From an uncultured Opitutia bacterium (GTDB taxonomy: Bacteria > Verrucomicrobiota > Verrucomicrobiia > Opitutales > UBA953), in contig CAIKRN010000182.1 in the NCBI GenBank assembly GCA_903829855.1, forward strand, positions 1 through 17,519: a stretch of DNA of 17,519 bases. The letters run 5' to 3'. The translations under genes were made by a program, and so were the position numbers. Below, piece after piece: positions 8,670 through 15,241 of the stretch (positions are counted from its first letter, which is position 1; each line of letters starts with the position of its first letter). Under the pieces are notes generated by a model. That model saw nothing but the letters and a program-made list of their open reading frames with translations, ran no database searches and was not told the DNA's origin.

Positions 8670-9845
8670 ATGCGCGCCCGCAATCACTTAGGTTTGTGGC
8701 TTACGGCCGCCAGCATCCTCGCCCTTGCGGGTTGCCAATCAACCGAGCCTTCCGGGGCCGGTTCGGCGAGTGGGCCTGGCGCAGCTTCAGGTTCGGCACT
8801 CACCGGAAACTCCCGCGACCCAGGTCCGAAGAAAGAATCCACTGGGTCGTCGCAAGTCGCATTGAAAGATGCGGAGGCCAACCAGCCTGGCAATCATCCC
8901 AACGAGAGGGGCGCGAAAAATGGCCAAAGCCAGCCCAATTCCGTCGCAGGCAACAAAAAGCCGGGCAAGAGCGCAGAACAATTAAAGCGCGAAAAAGCGA
9001 TCGCTGCCGAAGCATCCCAACCTTTCACGCCAGCCAGATTGGCGGCGGACATGGAAGCGCTCGCCAAAGCCGTTGAGGCCGAAAAATCTTTCAAGTCGGA
9101 CAAACCTTCACCGCTCGCAGCCAGTGACCGCGAGCAAGCCCGCCAACTTCGCACCAACGTCGAGGCCGCCCGCGAAAAAGTATCCCGCACCCTCGGTGCC
9201 CCGGGTGGTCCGAATAATCGCACAGGCACTTCGGCGAGCGCCGTCGCTGCAAAATCACCCAATCAGGCAAACGCGGGCCGCCAAGCGAGTAAGGCCACCA
9301 CGCCCGCAGAAAAGAGCGACACCCTACTGACCTCCGACCAGAAGATTCAGGCGCAGAAAACCGCCCTGGCCAAAGCCGTCGAGGCGGAGAAAGCCTTCAA
9401 CCAAGCTCTCCGCACCCGCCTCGTCGCCAACGGCAACCAAGAATTAACGGGGGCCCTGTCCGCCGAGGATACCGCCCGCCAACGTAAATTACGCGACTCC
9501 GTCGATGATGCGCGCCGTAAACTCGCCCAGATGTTGCCTAGCGGCGATAGTAAATTCCCCCATCAAGACGGGGCTCCACGCGCACTCAGCGGGCTAGCGG
9601 TCAGCGGTCAGCCCGCGGTCGCTGACGTCGGGAACCTCACCGCCGCGCTTCCGGATGTCGGCGACCCCAAAGCTCCCGCATCGGCCAGGTCGCCGCTCGC
9701 TTTCCGCCTCAGTGATTGGCTCACCGATGAGAAAGCGCACCAAGCTTGGCGCGAGAAACACCTCGCAAAGATTAATGAAGCGCAAGCGGCCCGGGAAAAG
9801 TCCGAAGCCGCTGCGCTTACCCCCGCTGAGTCGGCCAAAAAGTAG
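8670..9845 (+). CDS. Lipoprotein with an internally duplicated helical module
   Basis: 391 residues. The leader LTAASILALAGC ends in a clear lipobox, L19-A-G-C22, so lipid attachment at C22 is expected. Residues 23-110 are low-complexity, rich in Ser, Gly, Asn and Lys. A module of about 50 residues occurs twice, at about 129-175 and 231-289. Both copies start LAKAVEAEK(S/A)F and end in a charged helix (RQLRTNVEAAREKVSRTL against RKLRDSVDDARRKLAQML). A final charged helical segment spans 345-385. No known domain is recognised. The gene lies 10 bp after the coiled-coil membrane protein gene and ends before a strong terminator. The two proteins are therefore probably co-expressed and may interact at the envelope. 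The start is fixed by the signal peptide; no Shine-Dalgarno sequence is present. Confidence 0.85.
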   Translation: MRARNHLGLWLTAASILALAGCQSTEPSGAGSASGPGAASGSALTGNSRDPGPKKESTGSSQVALKDAEANQPGNHPNERGAKNGQSQPNSVAGNKKPGKSAEQLKREKAIAAEASQPFTPARLAADMEALAKAVEAEKSFKSDKPSPLAASDREQARQLRTNVEAAREKVSRTLGAPGGPNNRTGTSASAVAAKSPNQANAGRQASKATTPAEKSDTLLTSDQKIQAQKTALAKAVEAEKAFNQALRTRLVANGNQELTGALSAEDTARQRKLRDSVDDARRKLAQMLPSGDSKFPHQDGAPRALSGLAVSGQPAVADVGNLTAALPDVGDPKAPASARSPLAFRLSDWLTDEKAHQAWREKHLAKINEAQAAREKSEAAALTPAESAKK

Positions 9846-9852
9846 GCAATAA

Positions 9853-9884
9853 AAAGGCGCGGCTATCGCCGCGCCTTTCTTTTT
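9853..9884. terminator. Bidirectional rho-independent terminator between convergent genes
   Basis: An 11-bp perfect stem, AAAGGCGCGGC/GCCGCGCCTTT, has a TATC loop and is followed by CTTTT on the plus strand. On the minus strand the same stem is followed by a T-run, from the five A at 9851-9855. It can therefore end both the lipoprotein transcript (stop at 9845) and the convergent DUF1080 transcript (stop at 9899). Confidence 0.88.
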
Positions 9885-9900
9885 AAACGGACGGCCGTTT
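9885..9900 (-). terminator. Accessory hairpin at the 3' end of the DUF1080 gene
   Basis: The inverted repeat AAACGG/CCGTTT has a 4-nt loop and touches the DUF1080 stop codon. It precedes the main terminator stem when read on the minus strand. It may reinforce 3'-end formation, although a 6-bp stem is weak evidence. Confidence 0.3.
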
Positions 9901-10522
9901 ATTTGAGTTCGGCGATCTTGATGTCGCGGTACTCTACCTTCATCTCCACGCCTGGGTGGATTTGCAGACCGATGGCGTAGGCGGCGGGGCAAGTCGCATC
10001 GACATATTCGACGACCTGCTCGCCGTTGAGCCAGACGGTGTAGGTGTCGCCCTTGGCCTGATAACGGACCTTATTCCACGCATCCTTCTTCCAAAGCTGC
10101 TCGAGCTTCTTGCACTGCCCGGACTCGGGATACCCAATCTTACCCACGGGGGCGTAGATCGAGCAGGTCATGTCCTTCTTGAGAGAGCGAGAAACGCCGA
10201 TTTGCATCTGAATGTCTTTCTTACCCTTGGCGTCCTTGCGCATCATGATGCCGCTGTCGATGTTACCCGAGAAGCGGACCTCGCACTCAATGACCGCATC
10301 GGCGTAGGCCTTCTCGGTGTAGAGCATATTGCCCTTCTTGGCGGCGTTGTTCTGGCCGACGAGCACGCCATCGACAACCTTCCAGAACTCATTGTCCTTA
10401 GCGTTCTGCCAGCCAGCGAGGTCCTTGCCATTAAAGGCGGATTCGAACTTAGGCTCCGCCGCAGAAGCACCGAGGGAGATCAGTAAAGCGACCAAGGCCG
10501 CGAGGGTACGGAGGGATTTCAT
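9899..10522 (-). CDS. Exported DUF1080 (LamG-like, 3-keto-disaccharide hydrolase family) protein
   Basis: 207 residues from the ATG at 10520-10522. This start was chosen because it opens directly with a signal peptide (MKSLRTLAALVALLISLGASAA). A longer in-frame start at 10606 would only translate the repeat tract as Pro/Leu/Ser. The mature protein opens with the DUF1080 signature FESAFNGKDLAGWQN, followed by FWKVVDGVLVG and DSGIMMR. It ends with the usual beta-strand pattern GLQIHPGVEMKVEYRDIKIAEL. The fold is a concanavalin-like jelly roll; some members act on 3-keto-glucosides, and many in this phylum are uncharacterised exported proteins. The length is typical of a single-domain member. 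It is convergent with the lipoprotein gene and divergent from an NHL gene, sharing a repeat-rich leader region with the latter. Confidence 0.92.
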   Translation of the reverse strand: MKSLRTLAALVALLISLGASAAEPKFESAFNGKDLAGWQNAKDNEFWKVVDGVLVGQNNAAKKGNMLYTEKAYADAVIECEVRFSGNIDSGIMMRKDAKGKKDIQMQIGVSRSLKKDMTCSIYAPVGKIGYPESGQCKKLEQLWKKDAWNKVRYQAKGDTYTVWLNGEQVVEYVDATCPAAYAIGLQIHPGVEMKVEYRDIKIAELK

Positions 10523-10536
10523 ATGCGTAGGATTGA

Positions 10537-10570
10537 GGGGTTGGGGTAGGGGTAGGGATAGGGACGGAGG
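10537..10570 (+). repeat. G-rich arm of divergent leader repeat (C-rich leader of the DUF1080 gene)
   Basis: On the plus strand this arm consists of runs of three or four G separated by TT, TA or ATA. Read on the minus strand it is the C-rich leader directly upstream of the DUF1080 start (CCCTATCCCTACCCC and similar). It is the inverted counterpart of the tract at 10617-10672. Its four or more G-runs could form a G-quadruplex on the plus strand. Confidence 0.7.
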
Positions 10571-10577
10571 CAGGAGA

Positions 10578-10583
10578 TACAAT
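10578..10583 (+). promoter_or_regulatory. Candidate -10 box for the NHL-repeat gene at 10684
   Basis: TACAAT matches TATAAT at five of six positions and sits in GATACAATAAAAG, an AT-rich island between two repeat arms. The hexamer 17 bp upstream (GGGATA) is not a -35 match. If used, transcription would begin near 10590. The leader would then be about 94 nt and contain the whole C-rich tract. Confidence 0.35.
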
Positions 10584-10616
10584 AAAAGAGCGATGCCGAA
10601 ATCCATTTGCCTCCTG

Positions 10617-10672
10617 TCGTCCCTACCCCTACCCCTCTCCCTATCCCTACCCCTCTCCCTATCCCTACCCCT
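10617..10672 (+). repeat. C-rich tandem repeat in the leader of the NHL-repeat gene
   Basis: An 18-bp unit, CCCTACCCCTCTCCCTAT, is repeated in tandem from 10627 to 10672 (two full copies and a partial third). It is preceded by TCCCTACCCCTA. The tract ends 11 bp before the ATG at 10684 and is nearly pure pyrimidine on the coding strand. Similar sequence in inverted orientation lies upstream of the divergent DUF1080 gene. Confidence 0.85.
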
Positions 10673-10683
10673 TAATCACCCCC

Positions 10684-11643
10684 ATGTCCACCCTCCGTAC
10701 CCTCGCCCTCCTCGCCGTGTGCTCCCTCGCCCAAGCCGCTGAAGTCAAATATGACTTCGTCCCCAACTTCCTCGGCACGCCTCCAGGCAAGGCCCAAATC
10801 GGCAACGGCCACGGCGAAATCGCCGTCGACTCCGCCGGCAACATCTACGTCAGCGTCCAGGACAAGGACGCCGGCCTCCAGGTTTACGGCAAGGATGGCA
10901 AATATGTGAAGACGCTCGCGCTGCCGAACTCGCTCCACGGTTTCGTCATCCGTAAGACCGACGATGGTGAATTCATCTTTGCCGCCGTCCTCAACGAGCA
11001 GCGCTTCATCAAGTGCACGCTCGACGGCAAGGTCGTGCTGGAAATTAAGAAGGACGCCTTCCCAGCCGAACAGGCCAAGCCCGGACTGAAGCTCACCAAC
11101 TGCGACGTGGCCCCGAATGGCGACATCTACATCGTCGACGGCTACGGCAAGAGCTGGGTTTTCGTCTTCGATAAGACGGGCGCCTTCAAGAAGGTCTTTG
11201 GTGGCCCCACCCAGATCGTGGACGGCAAGGGCTTCGCCAACACCCATAAAATCTTCGTCGACACCCGTTTCGCCCCAGCTCGCTTGCTTTGCCTCGACCG
11301 GGGTAACAACCGCATGTTCCACGTCGACCTCGACGGCACCAACCCACAGATGATTTCCAACAAGGGACTCCGCAACCCCTCCTCGGCCTCCTTCCACGGC
11401 GACTTGATGTGCGTCGCTGAGATCGCCGGGCGTGTCTCGGTCTGGAATAAGGAAGGCGCGATGGTCGCCTCCATGGGTGCCAATGACACCAAGGGCCAGA
11501 CCAACACCCCGAAGGTCGCTCCGGCGGATTGGCGCGAAGGCGTCGTGACTTCTCCCCACGGCATCACCTTCGACGGCCAAGGCAATATCCTTGAAACGGA
11601 GTGGAATGTTTTCGGCCGCGTGCTACGCTGGGATCGTAAGTGA
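10684..11643 (+). CDS. Exported NHL-repeat (beta-propeller) protein
   Basis: 319 residues. A signal peptide (MSTLRTLALLAVCSLAQA) precedes a mature chain made of propeller-type repeats: GHGEIAVDSAGNIYVSVQDKD, NCDVAPNGDIYIVDGYGKSWV, LLCLDRGNNRMFHVDLDG and SPHGITFDGQGNILETEWNVF. The D/N-G-(N/D)-I-Y-V pattern is typical of NHL and six-bladed propeller proteins. Such exported propellers are usually binding scaffolds, and no catalytic motif is seen. The stop overlaps the next start (GTGA, 11640-11643), so the following membrane-anchored protein is likely translationally coupled and may be a partner. The start is fixed by the signal peptide. The leader is the C-rich tandem tract, with no Shine-Dalgarno sequence. 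Confidence 0.9.
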   Translation: MSTLRTLALLAVCSLAQAAEVKYDFVPNFLGTPPGKAQIGNGHGEIAVDSAGNIYVSVQDKDAGLQVYGKDGKYVKTLALPNSLHGFVIRKTDDGEFIFAAVLNEQRFIKCTLDGKVVLEIKKDAFPAEQAKPGLKLTNCDVAPNGDIYIVDGYGKSWVFVFDKTGAFKKVFGGPTQIVDGKGFANTHKIFVDTRFAPARLLCLDRGNNRMFHVDLDGTNPQMISNKGLRNPSSASFHGDLMCVAEIAGRVSVWNKEGAMVASMGANDTKGQTNTPKVAPADWREGVVTSPHGITFDGQGNILETEWNVFGRVLRWDRK

Positions 11644-12308
11644 TTCGCACCCTGCAAAAACTGGTCCTAACCGGGGGAGCTTTACTGCTCCCCTTGTTTG
11701 TTTGCGCCCATAACGGCGAGCTGCTTCTCGCGAAGCTGACGCTCCGCACCGATGGGTCCTGCGTATTGCGGGTGACCGCCGACACGGAGGCCAACTTTAC
11801 CATCCGGAACCGCGCCCAACTGACGGAGGTAGCGAATAGCTTCTTCCTCGTCTCCGCCGGCAAGGACACCACCCCCCTGGCCAAAGTCGCCGGCGACCCA
11901 AGTTTCTTTTCGGAAACAAAACTAGACCCCTCCGCTCCACTCGGCCACACGCCCGAAGAACTCGCGAAGTCCTACAAACTCGAGGCCGCCGAATGGACCT
12001 GGACCCCTGAAAGTCCAAAGTTCGTGCTGCGGGTGCCCGAAATGAGCCCGCACACGTTTATCCTCTGGCTCGTCGACGAAAAGAAGCCCACCGCGAAGCC
12101 CCGCTGGATCATGATGGTCGCGGAAGATGAGTCGCCGATGATTGTAGCGGCCGAGCCCGCCCGCCGCGATGTCCCGTGGTGGCTCAGCAAAGAGGACGCG
12201 AAATTCATCTTCATCGTGGCCGCAGCGGTGGCGGGCATAATCCTGGTCTGGATCGCCCTCGGCTTAAACCGCATCGGCGAATGGCTAGACCGAAAGCCTA
12301 AGCGTTAA
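11640..12308 (+). CDS. Small exported protein with C-terminal membrane anchor, unknown family
   Basis: 222 residues from a GTG start that overlaps the NHL gene stop by 4 bp (GTGA). The N-terminal hydrophobic segment (LVLTGGALLLPLFVCA) looks like a signal peptide, leaving a mature start at HNGELLLAKLTLR. The middle looks beta-rich. A single transmembrane helix lies at about 188-208 (FIFIVAAAVAGIILVWIALGL), followed by a short basic cytoplasmic tail (DRKPKR). That predicts an extracytoplasmic domain anchored by its C-terminus. No family is recognised. The coupling to the NHL propeller gene suggests a role in anchoring or receiving that protein at the membrane. The stop shares the sequence TTAA with the stop of the convergent hydrolase gene. 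Confidence 0.8.
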   Translation: MIRTLQKLVLTGGALLLPLFVCAHNGELLLAKLTLRTDGSCVLRVTADTEANFTIRNRAQLTEVANSFFLVSAGKDTTPLAKVAGDPSFFSETKLDPSAPLGHTPEELAKSYKLEAAEWTWTPESPKFVLRVPEMSPHTFILWLVDEKKPTAKPRWIMMVAEDESPMIVAAEPARRDVPWWLSKEDAKFIFIVAAAVAGIILVWIALGLNRIGEWLDRKPKR

Positions 12309-13078
12309 GCCAGCGCCGCCTCGACGAAGCCCGCCCGCGCCTCGAAATGCGGATTATGCCCGCTTTCAGGGAGCGTAATGACGTCAGCCAACGGGAAGTG
12401 CGCCCGAATGACGGCGACATCCTCGTCGCGAATGTAGTTTGATTTACCACCGCGCAGGAAACGGGTCGGGCCAGGCCAGACTTCGCCCGCGATCAAAGGA
12501 TTGCCGAGAATCTCCGGCAGTGAGCGGGTGAGCGCCTCGCGGTTCACGGTCCAGCGCCAGCGGCCTTCGGCGTCCTGACCGAGGTTGGTCAAAATGAACT
12601 GACGCATCCCCCACTCGGGCACTTGGGCCGCCAGTTTCTCTTCGGCGTCCTTACGCGACTTCACTGCCGTGAGGTCCAGCGCGTTCATCGCAGCGAACTC
12701 GACGCGTACACGGTCGGAATAGGCACGCGGGGCGATGTCCACAATGGTCAGATGCGCAACGAGGTCAGGGCGATCCATCACCAAGCGCATCGCCGCCTTG
12801 CCACCCATGCTGTGGCCGACGAGGTGCACGGGGCCGAGGGCGAGCTGATCCAGCATCGCGATGACGTCCCTGGCCAAAGCAGCATAGGAGCAGTCGTCCG
12901 CCCAAGGCGACGAGCCGTGATTGCGCAGGTCCGGCGCCAGCACGCGGTGCCCGCGTTCGGCCAGCGCCACGCCGGCGGATTGCCAATTGCGCGATGACCC
13001 TAGTAGTCCGTGGAGTACGACGAGCGGAGTGCCGCTGCCGCCGAGTTCACGGATGATGAGTGGGAGCGCGACAGGCAC
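12305..13078 (-). CDS. Alpha/beta hydrolase, YbfF-like esterase
   Basis: 257 residues from a GTG at 13076-13078. An upstream TTG at 13168 is also in frame, but it would add 30 Pro/Ser-rich residues and place the start 3 bp from the divergent ATG. The GTG puts the first strand (LPLIIRELG) at the N-terminus, as expected for the family. The hydrolase core shows LVVLHGLLGSSRNWQ (oxyanion region), APDLRNHGSSP, the nucleophile elbow GHS90MGG and the catalytic histidine region SGH241NPHFEA. The FLRGGKSNYI segment corresponds to the strand that precedes the acid residue in YbfF-like esterases. The length fits YbfF (about 254). It is a cytoplasmic esterase or thioesterase of undefined substrate. It is convergent with the small membrane protein gene, with the stop codons overlapping. 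Confidence 0.88.
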   Translation of the reverse strand: MPVALPLIIRELGGSGTPLVVLHGLLGSSRNWQSAGVALAERGHRVLAPDLRNHGSSPWADDCSYAALARDVIAMLDQLALGPVHLVGHSMGGKAAMRLVMDRPDLVAHLTIVDIAPRAYSDRVRVEFAAMNALDLTAVKSRKDAEEKLAAQVPEWGMRQFILTNLGQDAEGRWRWTVNREALTRSLPEILGNPLIAGEVWPGPTRFLRGGKSNYIRDEDVAVIRAHFPLADVITLPESGHNPHFEARAGFVEAALA

Positions 13079-13137
13079 GGGAGAAGGCCAAGGTGGAGGC
13101 ACCGGGCCCGAGGTCGAACCATTTTCCCGCACGGGAC

Positions 13138-13165
13138 TTGAACGCCGCCAGCCTCGGCCTACAAA
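13138..13165 (+). promoter_or_regulatory. Candidate promoter of the second NHL gene, possibly leaderless
   Basis: TTGAAC (13138-13143, 4 of 6 matches) and TACAAA (13160-13165) are separated by 16 bp. The -10 box ends 6 bp before the ATG at 13172, so transcription would begin at or very near the start codon. The same TACAAA hexamer is in the promoter at 5988-6016. The -35 match is moderate. Confidence 0.4.
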
Positions 13166-13171
13166 CAACCC

Positions 13172-14224
13172 ATGCTCTCCCGCTTACTCCCCCTGCTCGC
13201 CTGCGCCACTGCAGCCTTCGGCGCCATTGAAGTCGTCAAGCTTCCTGGTGCCGAAGACCTACACGAGCCATTCAGCATCGCCTTCGACGCCAAGGGCGAC
13301 GCGTACGGCGTGGAATTCCAGCCCGCGAACCGCATTTTCAAAATCCATGACGGCAAGATCGAATACATCTCCGGCGTGAAGTGGAATAGCATGGGCAAGG
13401 CCCCCAAACCACCTGAACCCGCCAAACTCCTGGACCTTGCTCCCGCCGTCTACAACGGCATGCACGATATCTCCATCGCACCCGACAGCTCCATCTACGC
13501 CTCCGATAGTTTCCAACATCGCATCGTCCGCCTCGACCCGAAGACCCACACTGCGACGGTGTTTGCGGGCACAGGCAAAGCCGGTTTCGCCGGCGACGGT
13601 GGCCCGGCAGTCCAGGCCCAATTCAATATCCCGATGTGCGGCGTCATCGATCCCTCGGGGAGATTCATGGTCATCGCCGATATCGGCAACAACCGCGTGC
13701 GCCGCATTGACCTCGCCACCCAAGTCATCACGACCATCGCCGGGAACGGCAAGAAGGGCCTTCCGAAAGATGGTGATGATGCGCTGAACACACCAATGGG
13801 CGATGTCCGCGCCGCCTGCACCGCCAAGGATGGCACGGTCTACGCGCTACTCCGCGGTGGTAACGCGCTTGCCGCGATTAAGGATGGCAAGATCTCTATC
13901 GTCGTGAACAAAGCCGGCAAAGGCGGTCCAGCGACGGACGGACCTGCTGTCGACGCGCGCATGAATGGACCCAAATACGTGACGATGGACGGCAAGGGCA
14001 ACGTCCTGATCCTCGATACGGAGAACCATTGCCTCCGCCTCTTCGACCCCCTCAAGCAGACGATTCGCACCATCATCGGCAACGGCAAGAAAGGCTCCGC
14101 GGTCGGCGCCGACTGGGCTAACACGCAGCTCAATCGCCCGCACGGTGCCCGTATCGGTCCCGATGGCCGCCTCTACGTCACAGATACGGAAAACAACCGA
14201 ATCCTCATCGGTCCAGCCCCATAA
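13172..14224 (+). CDS. Exported NHL-repeat protein, second copy type
   Basis: 350 residues. A signal peptide (MLSRLLPLLACATAAFG) is followed by at least five NHL-type repeats. Each has a blade pattern such as HDISIAPDSSIYASDSFQHRI, VIDPSGRFMVIADIGNNRVR and VTMDGKGNVLILDTENHCLR. The typical inter-blade turns are present: AGTGKAGFAGDGGPAVQAQF, GNGKKGLPKDGDDAL and GNGKKGSAVGADWANTQLNR. These are canonical NHL features, better preserved than in the propeller encoded at 10684. The protein is probably a secreted or periplasmic six-bladed propeller for protein or glycan binding; no enzymatic residues are identifiable. It is transcribed divergently from the hydrolase gene across a gap of about 93 bp and stands alone before dapA. 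Confidence 0.92.
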   Translation: MLSRLLPLLACATAAFGAIEVVKLPGAEDLHEPFSIAFDAKGDAYGVEFQPANRIFKIHDGKIEYISGVKWNSMGKAPKPPEPAKLLDLAPAVYNGMHDISIAPDSSIYASDSFQHRIVRLDPKTHTATVFAGTGKAGFAGDGGPAVQAQFNIPMCGVIDPSGRFMVIADIGNNRVRRIDLATQVITTIAGNGKKGLPKDGDDALNTPMGDVRAACTAKDGTVYALLRGGNALAAIKDGKISIVVNKAGKGGPATDGPAVDARMNGPKYVTMDGKGNVLILDTENHCLRLFDPLKQTIRTIIGNGKKGSAVGADWANTQLNRPHGARIGPDGRLYVTDTENNRILIGPAP

Positions 14225-14233
14225 GCTAGGTTC

Positions 14234-14254
14234 GGTCCGCCAAGCGGGGTTTTT
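14234..14254 (+). terminator. Weak candidate terminator after the second NHL gene
   Basis: A short stem, CCGC/GCGG, with a 3-nt loop lies 12 bp after the TAA. It is followed by GGGTTTTTGGG. The T-run is convincing but the stem has only four pairs plus a possible wobble. Confidence 0.3.
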
Positions 14255-14308
14255 GGGTTTGTCTCTTTTGGCAGGGGGAGGTTGTTTCTGGGGTCCAATC
14301 CAGCCGCA

Positions 14309-15241
14309 ATGTCCTCGACCGGTTCCATCCCTTCTCGCCGTCCCTTCGGCCCCCGCGCTTTCGTGGGAGCCCATACGGCCTTGGTCACCCCCTTCCTCAA
14401 CGGTGCGGTGGCCTGGGCTGACCTGAAGAAGCTGGTCGAATTCCAGATCAACGAAGGCATCGATGGCCTCGTCGCCGTGGGCACCACCGGCGAATCCCCC
14501 ACCCTTGATTACGACGAGCATATCGACGTCATCAGCAAGACGGTTGAATTCTCCGCGGGTCGCGTCCCGGTCATGGCCGGCACTGGCTCCAACGCCACGA
14601 CCGAAGCCCTCGATCTCACCCAGCGTGCCGACGAAGCTGGCGCCGATGCGTTCTTACTCGTCGCCCCGTATTACAATAAGCCGAGCCAGGAAGGCCTCTT
14701 CCGTCACTTCGCCCTGCTCGCCGAATGCACGACTAAGCCGATTATTCTGTATTCCATCCCTGGTCGCTGCGGCATCGAGATTACCGTCGAGACCACCCTG
14801 CGCCTCCGCCAGAAGTACCCCAACATCATTGGCATCAAGGAAGCTGGCGGCCAAGTCGAGAAGGCCGCCCGCCTCGTGCGCGAAGCGGATCCAGAGTTCA
14901 TCGTCCTCAGCGGCGACGACTCCCTCACCCTGCCCTTCGCCGAAGTCGGCGGGCAAGGCATCATCTCCGTCGCCTCCAATCTTATCCCTGGCCCGGTCGC
15001 CCGGCTCGCCAAGCTCGCCCGCACGAAGCAGTTCGCCGAAGCCAAACTGCTGCACGATAAGCTCGCGGAGATTTTTAAGACCCTGTTCGTCGAACCGAAC
15101 CCGGTACCCGTGAAGCATTGCATGGTGCGGGCGGGCATCATCCAGTCCGACGAAGTCCGCCTGCCCCTTTGCGAGATGTCCGAAGCCAACCGCCTTCTCG
15201 TCGAGAAGGTCGCGGACGCCACCCTCGCCTCCCTCCGATGA
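14309..15241 (+). CDS. dapA: 4-hydroxy-tetrahydrodipicolinate synthase
   Basis: 310 residues from the ATG at 14309. It condenses pyruvate with aspartate semialdehyde, the first committed step of diaminopimelate and lysine synthesis, in the cytoplasm. A TIM barrel with all hallmark residues is visible: GT59T60GESPTL, AGTGSNAT, the YYNKPSQEGLF loop, Y148 and R153 in LYSIPGR, and the Schiff-base lysine K177 in IIGIKEAGG. The C-terminal EPNPVPVKH motif is also present. The family usually has about 292 residues; the excess is an N-terminal extension of some 17 residues before FVGAHTALVTPF. The frame is also open to a TTG at 14282, but the ATG is preferred. The stop overlaps the dapB start by ATGA, implying translational coupling. 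No lysine riboswitch was seen in the 84-bp leader region. Confidence 0.96.
   Translation: MSSTGSIPSRRPFGPRAFVGAHTALVTPFLNGAVAWADLKKLVEFQINEGIDGLVAVGTTGESPTLDYDEHIDVISKTVEFSAGRVPVMAGTGSNATTEALDLTQRADEAGADAFLLVAPYYNKPSQEGLFRHFALLAECTTKPIILYSIPGRCGIEITVETTLRLRQKYPNIIGIKEAGGQVEKAARLVREADPEFIVLSGDDSLTLPFAEVGGQGIISVASNLIPGPVARLAKLARTKQFAEAKLLHDKLAEIFKTLFVEPNPVPVKHCMVRAGIIQSDEVRLPLCEMSEANRLLVEKVADATLASLR

Noticed and set aside
10520..10606. Longer N-terminus for the DUF1080 protein starting at 10606
   Set aside because: The added 28 residues are the translated repeat tract (Pro/Leu/Ser) placed before a complete signal peptide. The internal ATG at 10522 is the natural start.
10537..10672. Telomere-like or CRISPR-like repeat array
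   Set aside because: The units are contiguous and of low complexity, with no spacers, and they lie between two genes rather than at an end. No cas genes are nearby.
13115..13150. tRNA-like T-arm text on the minus strand (GTTCAAGTCCC)
   Set aside because: The flanking bases do not pair as a T-stem, and no anticodon or acceptor stem could be assembled around it.
13079..13168. Longer N-terminus of the hydrolase from a TTG at 13168
   Set aside because: It adds a Pro/Ser-rich stretch not expected before the first strand of this fold. It would also leave 3 bp between divergent starts.
14225..14308. Lysine riboswitch upstream of dapA
   Set aside because: The gap is only 84 bp, far shorter than a lysine aptamer, and no matching conserved segments were seen.
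14282..14308. TTG start for dapA at 14282
   Set aside because: It would extend an already long N-terminus. The adjacent GGGGAGG has no spacing to the TTG, so it cannot serve as a ribosome-binding site there.
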